This document shows positions 1-12,110 of a stretch of DNA of 64,000 bases, piece after piece. Below the pieces are notes generated by a model. That model did no database searches. It was not told the origin of the DNA and saw nothing but the letters and a program-made list of their open reading frames with translations. Position 1 is the first letter of the stretch, and each line of letters starts with the position of its first letter. Origin of the DNA: Diphasiastrum complanatum (taxonomy: Eukaryota > Streptophyta > Lycopodiopsida > Lycopodiales > Lycopodiaceae); the NCBI GenBank assembly GCA_029204225.1, contig CM055092.1:68311411-68375410 (forward strand), in the 5' to 3' direction. The position numbers were made by a program, and so were the translations under genes.

Positions 1-1298
1 TAGTAAAATCCTACCAGCTTGAAGCGTGAATCTATGTTCACCAATGAATGATCTCTCAAGGATCCCATCTACTAGTTTAGAACTCACTACAACCATGCAA
101 CAATAAGTGTTCAGCGCGAAGGAAGAAACATGAGATTTGGAGATCCAACAAGCGTGAGCTCAAATCTCCAACCTTTAGACAATCCTTGATTCAGACCATA
201 GCGACAGAGGAAGAAGACACCCCCACCTTGCAAAAACTTCAATGCAAGCAGATGGAACATTACAAAGGCTTGTCAGTACTACGTGTCATGCTCCAAGAAG
301 ATGAACAATAATTGCGGGAAGCTACCACAAAGTCTCAAATTTCGAAAAAAACAATTCAATGTCATTCTAGAGTTTTCCACTACTCTAGACGGCAATGTTC
401 CACTTATTTTTTATTATATTATTAAATTAGCTTTTATGATTTTTCTTTGCCATTTCTAGCTCTCCCCTTCTCGAATTCAGCCACTCTTCATGTATATCAG
501 ATTGCCTCAGAGGATAGTAAAAATATTTTTGTTTTTTACGTCCTTATTAGTTTTGTTCAGGTTAAGGACTTTGGCTATTTTTGTGATATTTTTGCAAGCC
601 CTTCGTTTCGTTTTATTGTTTGCCTTTATACCATTATTAATTATCCGCAAAAAAAAAGTATCCTCGAGCTTGATCATATGCAAGATTCTCCTCTCTTCGT
701 TCCACCCTCGTTCATCCCTTCAACTTCACAACTCTCACAAGCCAACTTTACGCCAGAGTACCAGCCACTGACGACGCTGAAGTCAACATCCAACGCGTTG
801 ATGGAATATGTCAAGCATTGCCATGCAACACTCGCCAGATTTCCTAATAGCCTCTACCAAGCCTATAACCATCTTTGCACCCTCTACACCAACCACCATC
901 AGTATCATCCTGCCACCCTCATCAAGTGCTGCAACGTTGTGATGGCTCATTATAACCTTGTCGCCGAAGATCCAACCATCCGCCATCTCTGTACTATTTC
1001 TAGCTTTCCTTTCATTGCCTCCACCACCGCCATCCATTACCAACAACTTCATTTAACCTTCTCCCACTTCGACTTGTAGATTGGGAAAGATCACACCATT
1101 GACTAGGACATCTAGTATGTCTCCCAAATTGACGATCCCAAAGAATCTCTATTGCAATCTCATCCATGCCTCATCTAGAACACCATTTTTCACCTCCACT
1201 TCTTGAGTGGCTTAACGACGTTTCATCCACTTTCATTATTCCACCATGCAAGAATGACTCTTTTGGCCAACCTGCAAAAATACAACAATGGTGTAAAG
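1..1298. other. Unassigned DNA with one unrecognised open frame
   Basis: I recognise no gene here. The longest open frame (447-1079, plus, 210 codons) has a hydrophobic, low-complexity N-terminal half read from AT-rich DNA. Its second half, from about 678, is rich in Ser, Thr, His and Pro with no motif I know. The bias in the second half could reflect a decayed retroelement ORF, but nothing in the sequence fixes that. The rest of the stretch shows no RNA gene or clear repeat. Confidence 0.3.
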
Positions 1299-1941
1299 TG
1301 TTAGATTTTAGCAATTTTCACATGGTTTAGGCAATTGTTTGACATCTATGTGGATCCACATGTGTGAGATGACACTTGTAATATTCAGATCCATTTTATT
1401 TAGTTTTTATTTGAGTCAAATATGGAATCTCCTAAATTATAGGAGTTAGGTCCTAGATTGTAGGAATCTAGAAGGTCAACACAAACCACCAATGGATGAT
1501 GTGTAGATAGATCTTATCCAATATGGATATGGATGAGTACAATGAGCTGTCCCACACGTGTTGTGGATGCAGCTTAGAGAGAGATTATCATGATTATGTA
1601 CTTGATCCATGATGGATCCATTGTGAGGCTATTGATGAGAAATATTGGTTTGTGGAGCAATCTTGTGATTTTCACTCTCTTTAGCAACTTCTTTGTGAAT
1701 GAATGCTTAGTATTTCATAAGTAAACTTATTCTCTATTATCAGGCCGTACTGTAACAGTACTTCACACGTGTGAAGCCGTGGATCATCATTTTTTTATTG
1801 TTCTTGCTTGGAATCACTAAAATTGTCAAGTAGAAGCTAGAATTGGAAGCTAGTCTTGATGTACATCAAGATCTCAGGCTACCAATCACTCTTAATGATC
1901 TTTTGTAGATCAAAATAGGTCTTTTTCTTTGAAATTTGACA
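1299..1941 (+). repeat. LTR of a copia-type retrotransposon
   Basis: The block begins TGTTAG and ends with CA immediately before a 12-base match to the initiator tRNA-Met primer-binding site, the expected end of a 5' LTR. The start is my choice: the nearest TGTTAG giving a normal LTR length (643 bp). Two adjacent perfect palindromes lie inside, GTACTGTAACAGTAC (1747-1761) and a 16-base palindrome centred on CACGTG (1761-1776). No matching 3' LTR was found in the window, and no copia coding sequence follows on the plus strand, so this is a remnant or a 5' end cut off from its element. Confidence 0.6.
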
Positions 1942-1953
1942 TGGTATCAGAGC
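1942..1953 (+). other. Primer-binding site (initiator tRNA-Met type)
   Basis: TGGTATCAGAGC is seen directly after the LTR end. This is the standard plant LTR-retrotransposon primer-binding site, complementary to the 3' end of initiator tRNA-Met. It fixes the plus-strand orientation of the LTR at 1299-1941. Confidence 0.8.
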
Positions 1954-2641
1954 CAAGTCAAAGAGCTTTAATGATGATCCAAATCTCTTCATTTTGGTAA
2001 AAGCATTGGTGCTAGAATCATTTTGAAGTAGGGCAACCTTATCCAATAGTTTTCTTGTGAAGTAGAGGTTCAAATAAGCTCACACGTGTGAGAGGCTGCT
2101 GGAGATTTACTTTCATCAAATCTAAGTTATTTTTTAATATTTGAGCTTCAAACAATTTGTGTAGAATGAAACTAGTGATTTGCTTTGAGAAAATCCATTG
2201 ATCTCATTAAGGATTTGATGTGAAATGGTGTTAGATGTTTGTTAAACCTCCAAATCATTGAGAGTGAGTTTTGAGGCTTATGTTTTTAGTTCAAGAGTGA
2301 AGCTAAAATCCATTCTAAACACCATAGGAAGGTAGTGGCACTTCCTAGAGTCAAATCCGAGCTTCTAAATCGAACAGATTGTGTAGAATTCAATTTCCCA
2401 AGTCTTTTTGAGTTTAAACTAGATCTTGCTTCTTGAGTTTTGTGAGATTCAAGAGAGTAGCCTTGTGGCTAAATTCTGAGAAAGAGAGAAGGGAGAGCCT
2501 TTGAATAGTACATTTGTTGTACTTGTTACTTGTTAGAATGGGTTCAATTGGAGCCTACCTTCTTGAGGCTAGTGAGAGGCTAAATTCTAGTAATAATTAA
2601 ACATCAAGGAGGACAAGATCAAGTAAGGTACAAAAAGAGAG
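1954..2641 (+). other. Retrotransposon leader-like sequence without a coding region
   Basis: This follows the primer-binding site and would be the 5' leader of the element. It is AT-rich, has no open frame of useful size, and carries the palindrome CTCACACGTGTGAG at 2079-2092, related to the one in the preceding LTR. It ends where a minus-strand gypsy remnant begins, so the element's coding part is lost or was replaced. Confidence 0.4.
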
Positions 2642-3661
2642 CTAGACTAGCATTACATTGCCGACCACAAAATCCATGAAAATACGTTTCCACTTCTTGT
2701 TGGGAATTTCCAACGGATGTAACAGACCAACTACTTTGAGTCTTTCTGCTTTATTTACTTGGCACTGTTCACACTTTTGAACATCTGCCTCGACATGAGC
2801 TTTCATTTTTGGCCAATAAAATTCTCTCTTAACAAGGTCAAGTGTCCTCTGTATACCAGGGTGTCCCGCGTTGGGGCTATCGTGGCACTCATGCAGGATT
2901 TGGGCCCTAATGTCCGCGATATCTGGCACAAAAACTTTTCCTCTACAAAAAAGTAAACCATTCCGAATGAAATAATCATCAAGTATATTCTCTTCGCGAG
3001 ATTTCTTGGAATCCTGCTTTCCAAGATTATTTCTCAAAATAGAGCTTCCTGCCAGGACTTCTTGCCAAATATGACTGAAATACTCATCGGTCCGACAAAG
3101 ATCTCGCAGAGAAATATACGACGAAGATTGTAACTCAGCAAAGCATAACTGATTAACCTCTCCAATCCGGCTCAAAGCATCGGCGACACAATTCGACGTA
3201 CCTCGACAATACTTACTAATGAGTTTCAACTAATGGGCCTTACGACCCCAAAGGTCCGAGGCATCACATATATACTTAAGAGACTCATGATCTATCATAA
3301 CCACGAATTTAGATCCGTACAAATAATGTCTCCGGATCTTTAAGACATGGATGACAACAAAAAGTTCCTTAAGTAGAATATCTTCTTTGAGTTGGGTACA
3401 AATTCTTGCTTTCGAAAGCCACAGGTCTACCATCCTGGTAAAGGACTGCACCCACCACATAGTCACTAGCACCTGTTTCCACCAAGAAAGATCCACTAGG
3501 GTCCACTATGTGTAAGATAGGGGTTGTAGACACTAACATCTTCAAAGTTTCAAAGCTTTGATTAAGTTCATCAGTATAGACAACAAGTGGACTGATTTTC
3601 GTACGCCTTCCGGCCTTCTTCTTATTACCCTTTTTAGTTTTTCTTTTGGCTTTCTTCACTC
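2642..3661 (-). pseudogene. Ty3/gypsy RNase H and integrase zinc-finger remnant
   Basis: Three overlapping minus-strand frames together read as the end of a gypsy polyprotein. 3659-3369 carries the RNase H start (a VETGASDYVVGAVL stretch, with E where the first catalytic Asp of the usual T/D-D-A motif sits) and a QRRYS region. 3496-3230 gives HYLYG and VMIDHESLKYI, typical of the middle of RNase H. 3229-2642 gives the RNase H end (CVADALSR) and an integrase HHCC zinc finger (HECHDS, HPGIQRT, CEQCQ). The frame shifts between pieces, and the integrase stops at its start. RT and gag are absent. It is a dead 1-kb fragment. Confidence 0.85.
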
Positions 3662-3681
3662 CCTTAAGAAGATTCGTTAGA

Positions 3682-3860
3682 TTGTACCCTACTGTATTTC
3701 ACATGTGTGGAACCAAAAATAGCAATAAATGAGCATTCTACACACAAGATTGCAAGATATCATCAAGAGAGTGCAACCATGTATAATGATGAAATGAGAG
3801 AGAGAAGAGAGAAGATGTGTCTCTCCATGAGTTACATCCTTTTATAACAGGTCCAAACCC
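3682..3860 (-). repeat. LTR fragment, minus strand, near-identical to 18791-18995
   Basis: The reverse complement of this block matches 18791-18995 over 179 aligned bases with only about two substitutions that I can see, apart from a ~26-bp insertion in the other copy. It contains a TATAAAA box (3846-3840 on the minus strand), a CT-rich stretch just downstream, and ends at GGGTACAA, as an LTR R/U5 region would. Further LTR sequence may continue to about 4000. The near identity means these two pieces parted recently compared with the decayed coding sequences around them. Confidence 0.7.
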
Positions 3861-5893
3861 TATTTGGCCACTTGGCTTTCCTTCCAAAATGTAAACCCTA
3901 CTATTTTTGGGTCTAGATTCAATGTACCCAAAGTTCAAATTTGAATCTCTCTCAAATCAACTACCAACTTTTCCACAATTTCAAAAAGTGTTTATTGAAT
4001 GTATTTTAAACTAATATAACTTCAAAAAGTTTATCTCTAAGTCTAAAATGAGTTTTGGCCTCATATTGACAATTTACCAAAATATGACTAAACTTGTTGA
4101 AATCTCTCTCATGTTTTCCATTGTGTTTGTCTTGTAAGCATGATCTTGTGGAGCTTTCCCTTACATTGGTATGAAAGCAAGGCTTACGAAGATCGAGAAA
4201 TTTGGAGTGGTGTTGCTTTTCATTAGAATTCTAGTGGAGATCAACTAGTATTCTCATCCAGGTGGTGGAACAAGTGTGCAAGTTGGTGGATTCTTCCGGT
4301 TTCAATTTGCATGTTGCTAAGGTCCATGTCTCTCTTAATTTTTTGTGGTTTGTGGTGAATTGTCCTAGAAAGCCAATTTGTGTTGCTTTTTTGGAGCTTT
4401 TTCTTGTGTAGCTCAAATCTCATGTAGATCAGAATTTTCCAGCAAGCCGGTTCTTTCAATTATTTATGGTTTTAGGTTATATTTGGTCAAAATTGCTTGG
4501 TTTTTCATGCTTTTTGACACAATAGATAGTAAGAACAAAAACCCAGCAAGATCAGATCAATAAGATGGCTATAATTCTATAAATTGGTTTGCATGTGCTA
4601 GAGAAAGAGTTGCATCTCATAAATTCCACTTTATAGTGAAGAAAAACCGAAAAAGAGCTAAAAATCATCATTTTTGTTTGTTTTTTCATAAAGTTGAATA
4701 GAGGTGGCTGTAAAACACCATGTAGAGCTTGTAAAGAGGTGAATAAAAGTCTTTTGAAGTTGCCCCTAAAGTTAGAGCCAAGAATTCTAGGAATTGGGCT
4801 TGTAAGAAGTTAGAAAAGTGTAAAAAATGACCATTTTTGGTGATTTTTGGGGGATGGATATCTCCAAATCCATAAGGAAATCATTCTGGAATTTTTTACA
4901 GCATGATAAGCATTCTTTTACCTTCCTAGCAAGCTATCAGACCTGTAAATCAATGTCTGGTGGCTTATGCTTCATGTCCATCAAGTTTGAAGTTATTTTG
5001 ACTTCTACAAACCAAGAAATCTTTGTTCTCAGCCCATACTGCTTCATAGGACCTGTATGAATGCTTCACAAAAGTCTAATAGACCATTTTAAGACTGTTG
5101 GTAGACTCACTTTTGGGCTTGGGGAGGTGTTTGCATGATTTTTGATCATATAGCCTGCTTGAAGTGAGCCCTACTACAAATTTTTGGCTATTCTGTTCTC
5201 ACACATGTGAAGCCTAGGTAGTAGGTTGATGTGGCAAGTGTCTTGATCACTAGGTTTCCCTCTATTCTGAGCTTTACAGCACCTAATTTGGTGTCCTGTA
5301 GCCAAAGTTATGGACATTTGAAGTTTTGGAGTTTTGTGAGTAAAATTGGCAAAATTTGAAACTGTTCTGATTGCATGCTAGTCAATTCTCTAATTTGTGG
5401 TACTGTGCTTGCATGGATTGATTGCATGTTGAGTTTGAGAGTAATTCTAACATGCATGAGTGATTCACGTTTGTTTTGAGTGGTGATACGCATGTGCTTT
5501 GATGGTTAGGACACAAATCAGTAAATTTGGCTGACAATTTCCATAAAACTAAAATTTACGTAAATTTTCGTAAAAAGCAACTAATGTTACATGTCATGCA
5601 TGCCTGATAGACATTAATTCAGTAAGATGAGAATCGTTTTTTCAATTTTGATTGCCTAAATACTGAGAGTGTTTTTGATGAATTTTTAAGTTACGTAAAA
5701 TTTCTAAAAAATCAAAATCAAAAATCCAAAAATTCAAAATTTTCAGTTTTTTGAATCATCTATGAAATATACTAAAGTTGGTGAATTGACCATACTGAAG
5801 CCAATTTCAGTCAGATTTTGGTCAACTATACTTCAGTAATAGTTAATCAGTTAATAACTAGATTTAGTAATTTCCAAAAATAGATAAATCAGG
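3861..5893 (+). other. Retrotransposon leader region with a degenerate primer-binding site
   Basis: No gene is visible. At 4167-4178 the sequence TGGTATGAAAGC is two bases off the initiator tRNA-Met primer-binding site, so the bases before it are probably a decayed LTR. The next 1.7 kb before the gag remnant is AT-rich leader sequence with short frames only. It includes the palindrome TCACACATGTGA at 5199-5210, a relative of those at 1761 and 2079. Confidence 0.4.
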
Positions 5894-6531
5894 ATGGCCG
5901 AAAAAATTGCAAATCAAGCTACAAATCCAAGTGCACCATCCTACATGGTGATTTTCTAGCAGTTGAGTACGCCACTTAATGATATGAATAATCCGAATAA
6001 TTTGAGAGATTAGCAAATGAAAGTTCTTTTGAACCAGATCAAATTATTGTCTTCACCCAATCTCGGTTTTCCACCAAAGACGTACTCGGGAGAGAAGGAG
6101 AAGAAACTGGAAGTCATAGAAGACTGGCTCGTTAAGTGGAGCAGTTATTTCATCCTGCATGGAGTTCCGTACGAGAAGAAGTTTGAAAGTGTCATTTTGT
6201 TTTTGCGCGGCAAAGCGTCATCGTGGTGGCAAGATTTATCGGTGAAGCCTACTACCTGGGATGCTTTTGCGAAAATCTTTAAAAAAGCTTTCGTGATAGT
6301 AGATGATGTTGACTACCACCAGAAATTTGTGAACTGCAAAATGGGTACTAAGAGCTTGGACTCTTATATCCAGAAATTCATGGATCTTTGGAATAGGGTA
6401 CCATCATTCATTTGATGCAAAGTTGGCTCTATGGCAGTTTGTCCTAAGTTTGCCTGTCGACTATCAAAACGAATGCAAATTGTTGGAGGGTTTGCAGATC
6501 TCAAGGCAACCCTAACCCTAGTTAATAAGTG
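5894..6531 (+). pseudogene. Broken Ty3/gypsy gag
   Basis: An ATG at 5894 opens a frame that contains two in-frame stops (near 5957 and 6012) and continues to 6415. The stretch from 6017 has the features of a retrotransposon gag capsid domain: an EDWLVKWSSYF segment, a hydrophobic run into FLRGKASSWWQDL, then WDAFAKIFKKAF and a helical end. A one-base shift at about 6412 moves the reading to another frame (LALWQFVLSLP) that ends near 6531. No zinc knuckle follows. Capsid protein assembles the particle in these elements, and this copy cannot make one. Confidence 0.75.
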
Positions 6532-7250
6532 AGAGGGATTTGGCACCTTTCGTGTGTAAGTCCAACCCGATGATCACACAATTATTTGATTGATTAGTTA
6601 AAAGTTAATAAACGGACTTTAGGCCTTTTTGCGGGACTTTTAAAATGTCAAGTTAGTGAATAAAGTTGGGTTTCCCTCCAATTTTTATGGTTCCCACACT
6701 TTTTTAAATTGGAATAAAAAGAGAGGCAAGACTGGACCAATAGGATTCAGAGGCCAGGGTCCTCCTCTCTACTATAAGAAGGGACCAACTCGAGTTGCTC
6801 CTCATGTTCATTTCCTCATTTCAATAAAGCATATTGGTTCTCTTCAGAATTGGATTGATGAATGTCCTTGCTCTCTATCACTTTTTCTCCATCTCTCATG
6901 CTTATTTGGATTTTGCTAATTGTTGGATCTGAGTGTTATTGGGATTGTATGTTATTATAGTTAAGAAACACAATTAAAACACCCGACCGGATCAATCACC
7001 TCAGCACAACGTCAAGTGCAACAAGACAAAACAACATAATAGCTCACCACAAATTGTATATTCAACTAAATTGCAAGTACAAAGATAAAGTTGCTTAAAA
7101 GCACTCAAAGGGCTTGTAAAAGAAAGATGGCCCGATAATTCTAGAACTAGGCACACGTAGTGTCGTTGAAATAAGAAAGCACTGTATAAGTCGATCATTG
7201 CTATTTTAACTCTCTCCCTCAATGATCAACGTCTCTTTTTATTTTAGAGT
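6532..7250. repeat. LTR-like region between two elements
   Basis: Two LTR-like parts seem to abut. On the plus strand, about 6640-6925 has a TATA-like box (CTATAAGAAGG near 6770), an AATAAAG signal near 6825 and a pyrimidine-rich end, as a gypsy 3' LTR would. On the minus strand, just past the copia RNase H, a purine tract (GAGGGAGAGAG, 7229-7213) looks like the polypurine tract before a 3' LTR of element C1 that runs toward lower coordinates. I could not fix either LTR's ends, and no partner LTR is visible. Confidence 0.35.
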
Positions 7251-7378
7251 TTACTCTATTCATGGAACATACCTCCATGATAGTATTACAAGTAAAGGCT
7301 TTTTACATAACCAGATCTAAGCCAAGTTTGGCTCTAAAAGTCTCAAACTTTTCTTTACTTAAAGCTTTCGTAAATATA

Positions 7379-7840
7379 TCAGCAACTTGTAACAACGTAG
7401 AACAGTGTACAATACTTTATATCTTCAGATTGTAGCTTCTCACGCACAAAGTGATATTTTACCTCAATATGTTTTGTTCTTGCATGAAAAACAGGATTCT
7501 TAGCCAATTGTATTCCACTTTGACTGTCACAAAAAATAACAGTAGGATTTACCTGTTTCATGCCAATCTCACATAACAACTTACGTAGCCAAACAGCTTC
7601 CTGGGTAGCAGAACTTGACGCTTTATATTTGGCTTCTGTAGAAGAAAGAGAAATAATATCTTGCTTCTTGCTAGACCATGAAAAACAACCGCTACTAAAA
7701 TTGAAGGCATGACCTGTTGTTGACTTTCTATCATCTATACTTCCTGCCCAATCAACGTCAACATAACCTTGCAACTTAGGTAAAACACTTTGTCTTTTGT
7801 AGATTAGGCCAAGGTTAGGTGTACCTTTCATATACCTCAA
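7379..7840 (-). pseudogene. C1 RNase H
   Basis: A 153-codon frame with the copia RNase H hallmarks: MRYMKGTPNLGL, the first acidic site in GYVDVDWAG, STTGHAF, SLSSTEAKY, a VIFCDSQSGIQLAKNPV block and HARTKHIEVKYHFVRE. The end of the domain (the usual ADIFTK motif) is replaced by unrelated residues, so the 3' end is shifted out of frame. It degrades the RNA strand of the hybrid during copying. Confidence 0.85.
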
Positions 7841-8042
7841 AATTCTTTTTTGCAGCTTTCCAATGGTCCATAGTGGGTGATGACATGAATTGGCTAATCA
7901 AAGATATCAGGACTTGTAGTCGTAAGATATATCAAACTCCCAACTAGCTGATGAAATAGAGTAGCGTCAACATGTGCACTATCATCAATACGAGCTAATT
8001 TCTTACCAGCTTCGCAAGGGGTGATGGAAGGTTTGCACTCTA

Positions 8043-8834
8043 TCATGTGAAGTCTCGCCAATATCTCGCCCACATACTTGTTTTGACATAACTTGATATC
8101 ACTGCCAGTTTGTCATACTTCGACACCCAAGCAATAGTGCATAAATCTAAATCTGTCATCTCAAACTGCTTGCACAAGTTGGCTTTGATAGAACGAGTGA
8201 AGTTCTCATCATTGCACGTGATAATGATATCATCAACATAAAGTACAATCAAGGCAATGCTATCATCGTTTATAAGAACATAAAGATTTGGATCTGAATT
8301 TGTTCTTACAAACCCATGAGAAAGAAAGTAATTGTCAATGCGTCCATACCATGCGTGTGGCGCTTGCTTAAGGCCATAAAGTGCTTTGTGTAATTTACAT
8401 ACCTTCTATTCTTGCCCTTTTGCCATGAAGCCTTGCGGTTGGACCATGTAAACTTCTTCCTCTAAGTCACCATTCAAAAATGCGGACTTCAAATCCATTT
8501 GATGGATCTTCCACCCAAAATGAGATGCTAGGGCAATGATAAGGCATAGCGTAGTCCACTTGGCCATTGGAGCAAATTTCTCTTCATAGTCAATTCCTTT
8601 GCTTTGCTCATAACCCTTCACTACTAGGCGTTCCTTATGCTTTGCTATCATGCCATCCACATGAAACTTTGTTCTAAACACCCATTTGTTGTCAATGGGT
8701 TTCTTTCCAAGTGGTAGATCAACCAACTCCCATGTATCATGCCTGTGGATGGATTCTATCTCCTCTTCCATTGCCCTTTGCCACTCTTTGTGATCTTTTG
8801 TCTCATCAAAGGTTGATGGCTCTCGACACTTCAA
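8043..8834 (-). pseudogene. C1 reverse transcriptase
   Basis: 8834-8406 has the copia RT start (EWQRAMEEEIESI, TWELVDLP, KWVFRTKFHVDG) and the HQMDLKSAFLNGDLEEEVYM motif with the first catalytic Asp. A stop follows. The 8252-8043 frame carries the YVDD box (VLYVDDIII). Part of the region between the two is readable only in other frames. RT copies the element RNA to DNA, and this copy is inactive. Confidence 0.85.
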
Positions 8835-8838
8835 AATG

Positions 8839-9974
8839 TCACTCTACACCATTACTATGCGGCGTGTGTGACTGTGTAAATTGTCTTTTGATGTCGTGTT
8901 CCTTGCAAAAGTCCTCATAATCATTAGATTTGTATTCGCCCCCTCTATCAGATCTTAGCACTTTGATGCGTGCATCCAGTTGGTTTTCTACCAAAGTCTT
9001 GAACTCCTTGAAGTGAGCAAAAGCATCAGATTTCTTCTTCAAGAAATAAATCCATGTCCTCCTAGAGTAATCATCTATGAAAGTCATAAAATAATATGCT
9101 TTCCCCAACGACATGGTCTTTATTGGGCCGCACAGGTCGTTGTGAATAAGTTCCAGCGGTTTCTTAGCTCTTGCAGCTCCACCTTTCTTGAATGTCTCCA
9201 TGTGATGCTTTCCCATGATGCATCCTTCACATATTGCATGATGATCATCCTGCAATGCCGGTAACCCAGTTACCATCTTCAATTTTGTCATCAATCTCAA
9301 GCTCCCATAGTTCAGATGACCAAGTCTTCTGTGCCACAATTCAGATTGAGATGTTGTTGAGATAGCCAAACCATATTCTCCTGGTTTTGCAGCATCCAAT
9401 TTATAAGGGCCACAGTTACTATCTCTATAACCTTTCACCACACTTTATGATTGTGGTTCATATCCCTCATAAAACATCCATCCTTGACAAATTCAACCTT
9501 AAGATGTTGATTTGCCATTACACCAACAGAAAGCAAACTCTTTTTGAGTCCAGGAACATAAAGCACATTAGGGATGTTCTTGATTTTACCATTAGAAAAC
9601 TGCACAGGTACATTGCCCGCACCCTGTATTTGGCATTCCTCCCCATTGGCTTGTGTGACCTTATCCTCATCATGGATTGGTGAGAATTTCTCAAACCAAT
9701 CACGTTTCCCGGTCACATGCCTTGTGGCGCCTGAATCTATGAACCATCTGGCACCATCATCAACCTGGGATGCCAATGCCGATGAGAAGACACTTGTCTC
9801 GTCATCTTCTCCATCATCTTTGGCAATGTTGCCTTGTTGAGTCACTTTTCTCGCCTTTATGTCCGCTTTTCTTGTAACACTCGTGTGCCCAATGACCCGG
9901 TTTGTGGCAATAGTAACATTTGTCTTTCTTCTTCTTTTTCTCTTTTGATGACGACTCTCCCTCGTCATCATCAT
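8839..9974 (-). pseudogene. C1 protease and integrase
   Basis: The 9974-9435 frame has the aspartic protease active site WFIDSGATRHVTG and the typical copia end NVLYVPGLKKSLLSV. After a shift near 9441 comes the pre-integrase zinc finger (LWHRRLGHLN ... CEGCIMGKHH) and the integrase core: first catalytic Asp in ELIHNDLCGP, FIDDYSRRTW, second Asp in VLRSDRGGEY. The frame ends at HSNGVE where the catalytic Glu is still present, then stops. The integrase C-terminal domain is deleted. Confidence 0.85.
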
Positions 9975-10577
9975 CCTTGGATTTCTTGGGAATTTTTTTC
10001 CATCCTTTCTGCTTGCCTTTAAAAAGCAAGGCTTGATCCTCCTGTGGAGTTTGCCTTGACTTCACCACTTCGCGACGCTGCTCTTCCTGCAACATGATTC
10101 TGTGGAAGTCTTCAAAAGTAGGCAATCTCTCCCAGAAGAAATGTCGCTCAGAAACATCTGTAGCCCTTCCGAGACACCACTCATTGTGGTATGTACCAAT
10201 TCAACATCCCTGATTGGTTCTCCGATCATCACAAGTTGATCTCTCAGCTCCTTTATCCTGGTGAAGAAAGATCCCACTGATTCACTTTCTTCCATCCTTG
10301 CTGCCCTAGCTCCCCTAGCCATCGTGGCATCACTTATATGAGTGACTACATGGTCTTTCACTGAAAGATTGATTAAGGACAATGCTCTCTGTGCCTTTTT
10401 ATCAAAGGCCCTCATGTCACCTGGAGCGGTATTTGGCCGGACTTCAATACCTGCCACAATCTCCTGTAACTCTTTCTCCATCAAAATGCTCTTCATTTTG
10501 AATTTCTAGATGTTGTAGTTAGAAGCCCCATCAAGTTTGCTTGCATCGTCCAAAATTGCCTCATTGATGTTTGCCAT
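9814..10577 (-). pseudogene. C1 gag with zinc knuckle
   Basis: The ATG at 10577 starts a copia gag (MANINEAILDDASKLDG then NY) that hits a TAG near 10508 where Trp is usual in the NYxxWK motif. It resumes at 10496 with the helical copia gag region (the UBN2 or retrotran_gag type) and a basic tail, shifts frame near 10110, and ends with one CCHC knuckle (CYYCHKPGHWAHEC) near 9880-9920. Gag packages the RNA, and the knuckle binds it. Broken by one stop and one frameshift. Confidence 0.8.
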
Positions 10578-10700
10578 CTCCAAACTGCTTGAAACTCCAC
10601 CTATAGGCTATAAAGTGTATGCTGAACCGTGATGTCAGAAATCACAAATAACGACCTGCAATTTTTGGCTTAACAGGCCATTCGCCGCTCTTTCACCAAA

Positions 10701-12110
10701 TTGAAACCAAACTGGCATCGCTTTCCGAAATGCTTCTCGTCACCAACCCCCAGCTACCTGCCCAGTGGAATGGTGAAATCACTTCTGGCACGCTCCGAAC
10801 ACTTTCTCCGCGGTAATCACTCTATTTTGGTTGCTTCCCATGGCCTTAACAGGACATCACAAGATTGGTACTATAATCAAGATGAACCTGAGCGTACAGA
10901 TTGGGAGGTTGTTAAGCGAGCCCTGATCACACGGTTCAAACCACAGAAGTTTATGGAAGACCCTTTTCTACTTTTAAGTAAAATTAAAATGGGAAAGCGG
11001 GAAATGGTTCGAGATTACATTGAACGGGTAAAACGTCTTAGATCTGAATGCGAACTTGAGCTGATTAACGAAAATGCCATGATTATGTGGTTTTTGTTAG
11101 GTCTACCTAAACGGATCAGACATGAGTCGAAACGCCATAATGAGTATGCACTGTTGCAAAATGCTATGGATGATGCAATGCGGGAGGAGGATGAAGATTC
11201 AGATGAGGAGCCAAATATCAGTATGTTGCCTTATATAGCAGGGAAGACTACTACGACATCCACCACTATTGCATCAACGAATGCCAATGCTACTGTAGAA
11301 ATGATGCTCAATGAGTTCAAGAAACTTGGGAAGAACCAGCAGAAACAGATGGAAAAGTTGCAGTTGCAATTTGATGAGAAGAGCAAAGCATTGGAAAATT
11401 TCCACGGGGAAGCAAACAAGGAACTTCAAAAGCTTGCAAAGACTTTTCCTACCAGGGAAAATGTTTGGTGTTCTATTTGTACAGGAAATCACACAATGAA
11501 CGAGTGTCCTCAATCGAAAAAACAAATGAAAATCAGTGTTTGCCATCTGTGTAATTCACCGGATCATGAGACTGCTTTTTGCAATTTCAACCCTCGGATA
11601 ATTCAACAACGGTATGTCCAGATGGGATATCGAGAACCACAATATGGAGGTAATCCAGCAGTAAGACCATGACAATCTGCTCATGGATACTCGGAACGTT
11701 TAGCTTTATCTACCTTACCAAAGCACTCTGCTCCTCCAGCCAATTTGATGGAACCAGAACCTAAAATGCTGAGCAATGGAATTATGGAAATGATCAAGCA
11801 GGTGGATCTTCAGAACAATATGCCATTTATGCTGCTACTCAACAACAAGCCTCCAGAAATTGGACCAGAGCACCACTCGGATGCTTTGCATGTGGAGAAA
11901 ATCACAAAGTTGTAGAATGCTCAAATAAAGAAAAATTTGTACCATTTTGTCATGATTGTGGTTACGGGCATTGCTATAAAGACTGTCTAGCAAGACCGAA
12001 GCCACCACTAGCTACAGCACCTGTAAATTTGATAACAATCAAGCAAAGACCAGTAGCTCAGAATAAACCAAGTGCACCCTTGATGGTCATCACCAGAGCA
12101 CAGAAGTAGA
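10701..12110 (+). pseudogene. G1 gag with CCHC-type knuckles
   Basis: The 323-codon frame has the gypsy capsid region (WYYNQDEPERTDWEVVKRAL, then FLLGLPKRIRHESK) and an acidic patch (EEDEDSDEEPN). A coiled-coil-like Gln/Lys stretch follows, then two knuckle-like units, CSICTGNHTMNEC (one residue short of the standard spacing) and CHLCNSPDHETAFC. It stops at 11672. In another frame to about 12110 two more units follow (CFACGENHKVVEC and CHDCGYGHCYKDC). The start is uncertain because the upstream part seems cut off near 10690. A related gag lies on the minus strand at 24.3-25.4 kb. Confidence 0.8.

Larger units (their letters stand above)
7213..10577 (-). mobile_element. Copia element C1 (degenerate, 5' LTR missing)
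   Basis: Read on the minus strand the order is gag, protease, integrase, RT, RNase H, which defines Ty1/copia. The pieces are gag 10577-9814, protease and pre-integrase 9974-9230, integrase to 8839, RT 8834-8043 and RNase H 7840-7379. Several frameshifts and stops break it. The integrase C-terminal half and the start of RT are missing at about 8837. Beyond the gag start, at about 10690, a gypsy element on the other strand begins, so the 5' LTR and primer site are absent. Confidence 0.85.

Noticed and set aside
447-1079. 210-codon open frame at the left end
   Set aside because: No motif, and an N-terminus made of AT-rich hydrophobic codons. Noted as unassigned DNA but not called as a gene.
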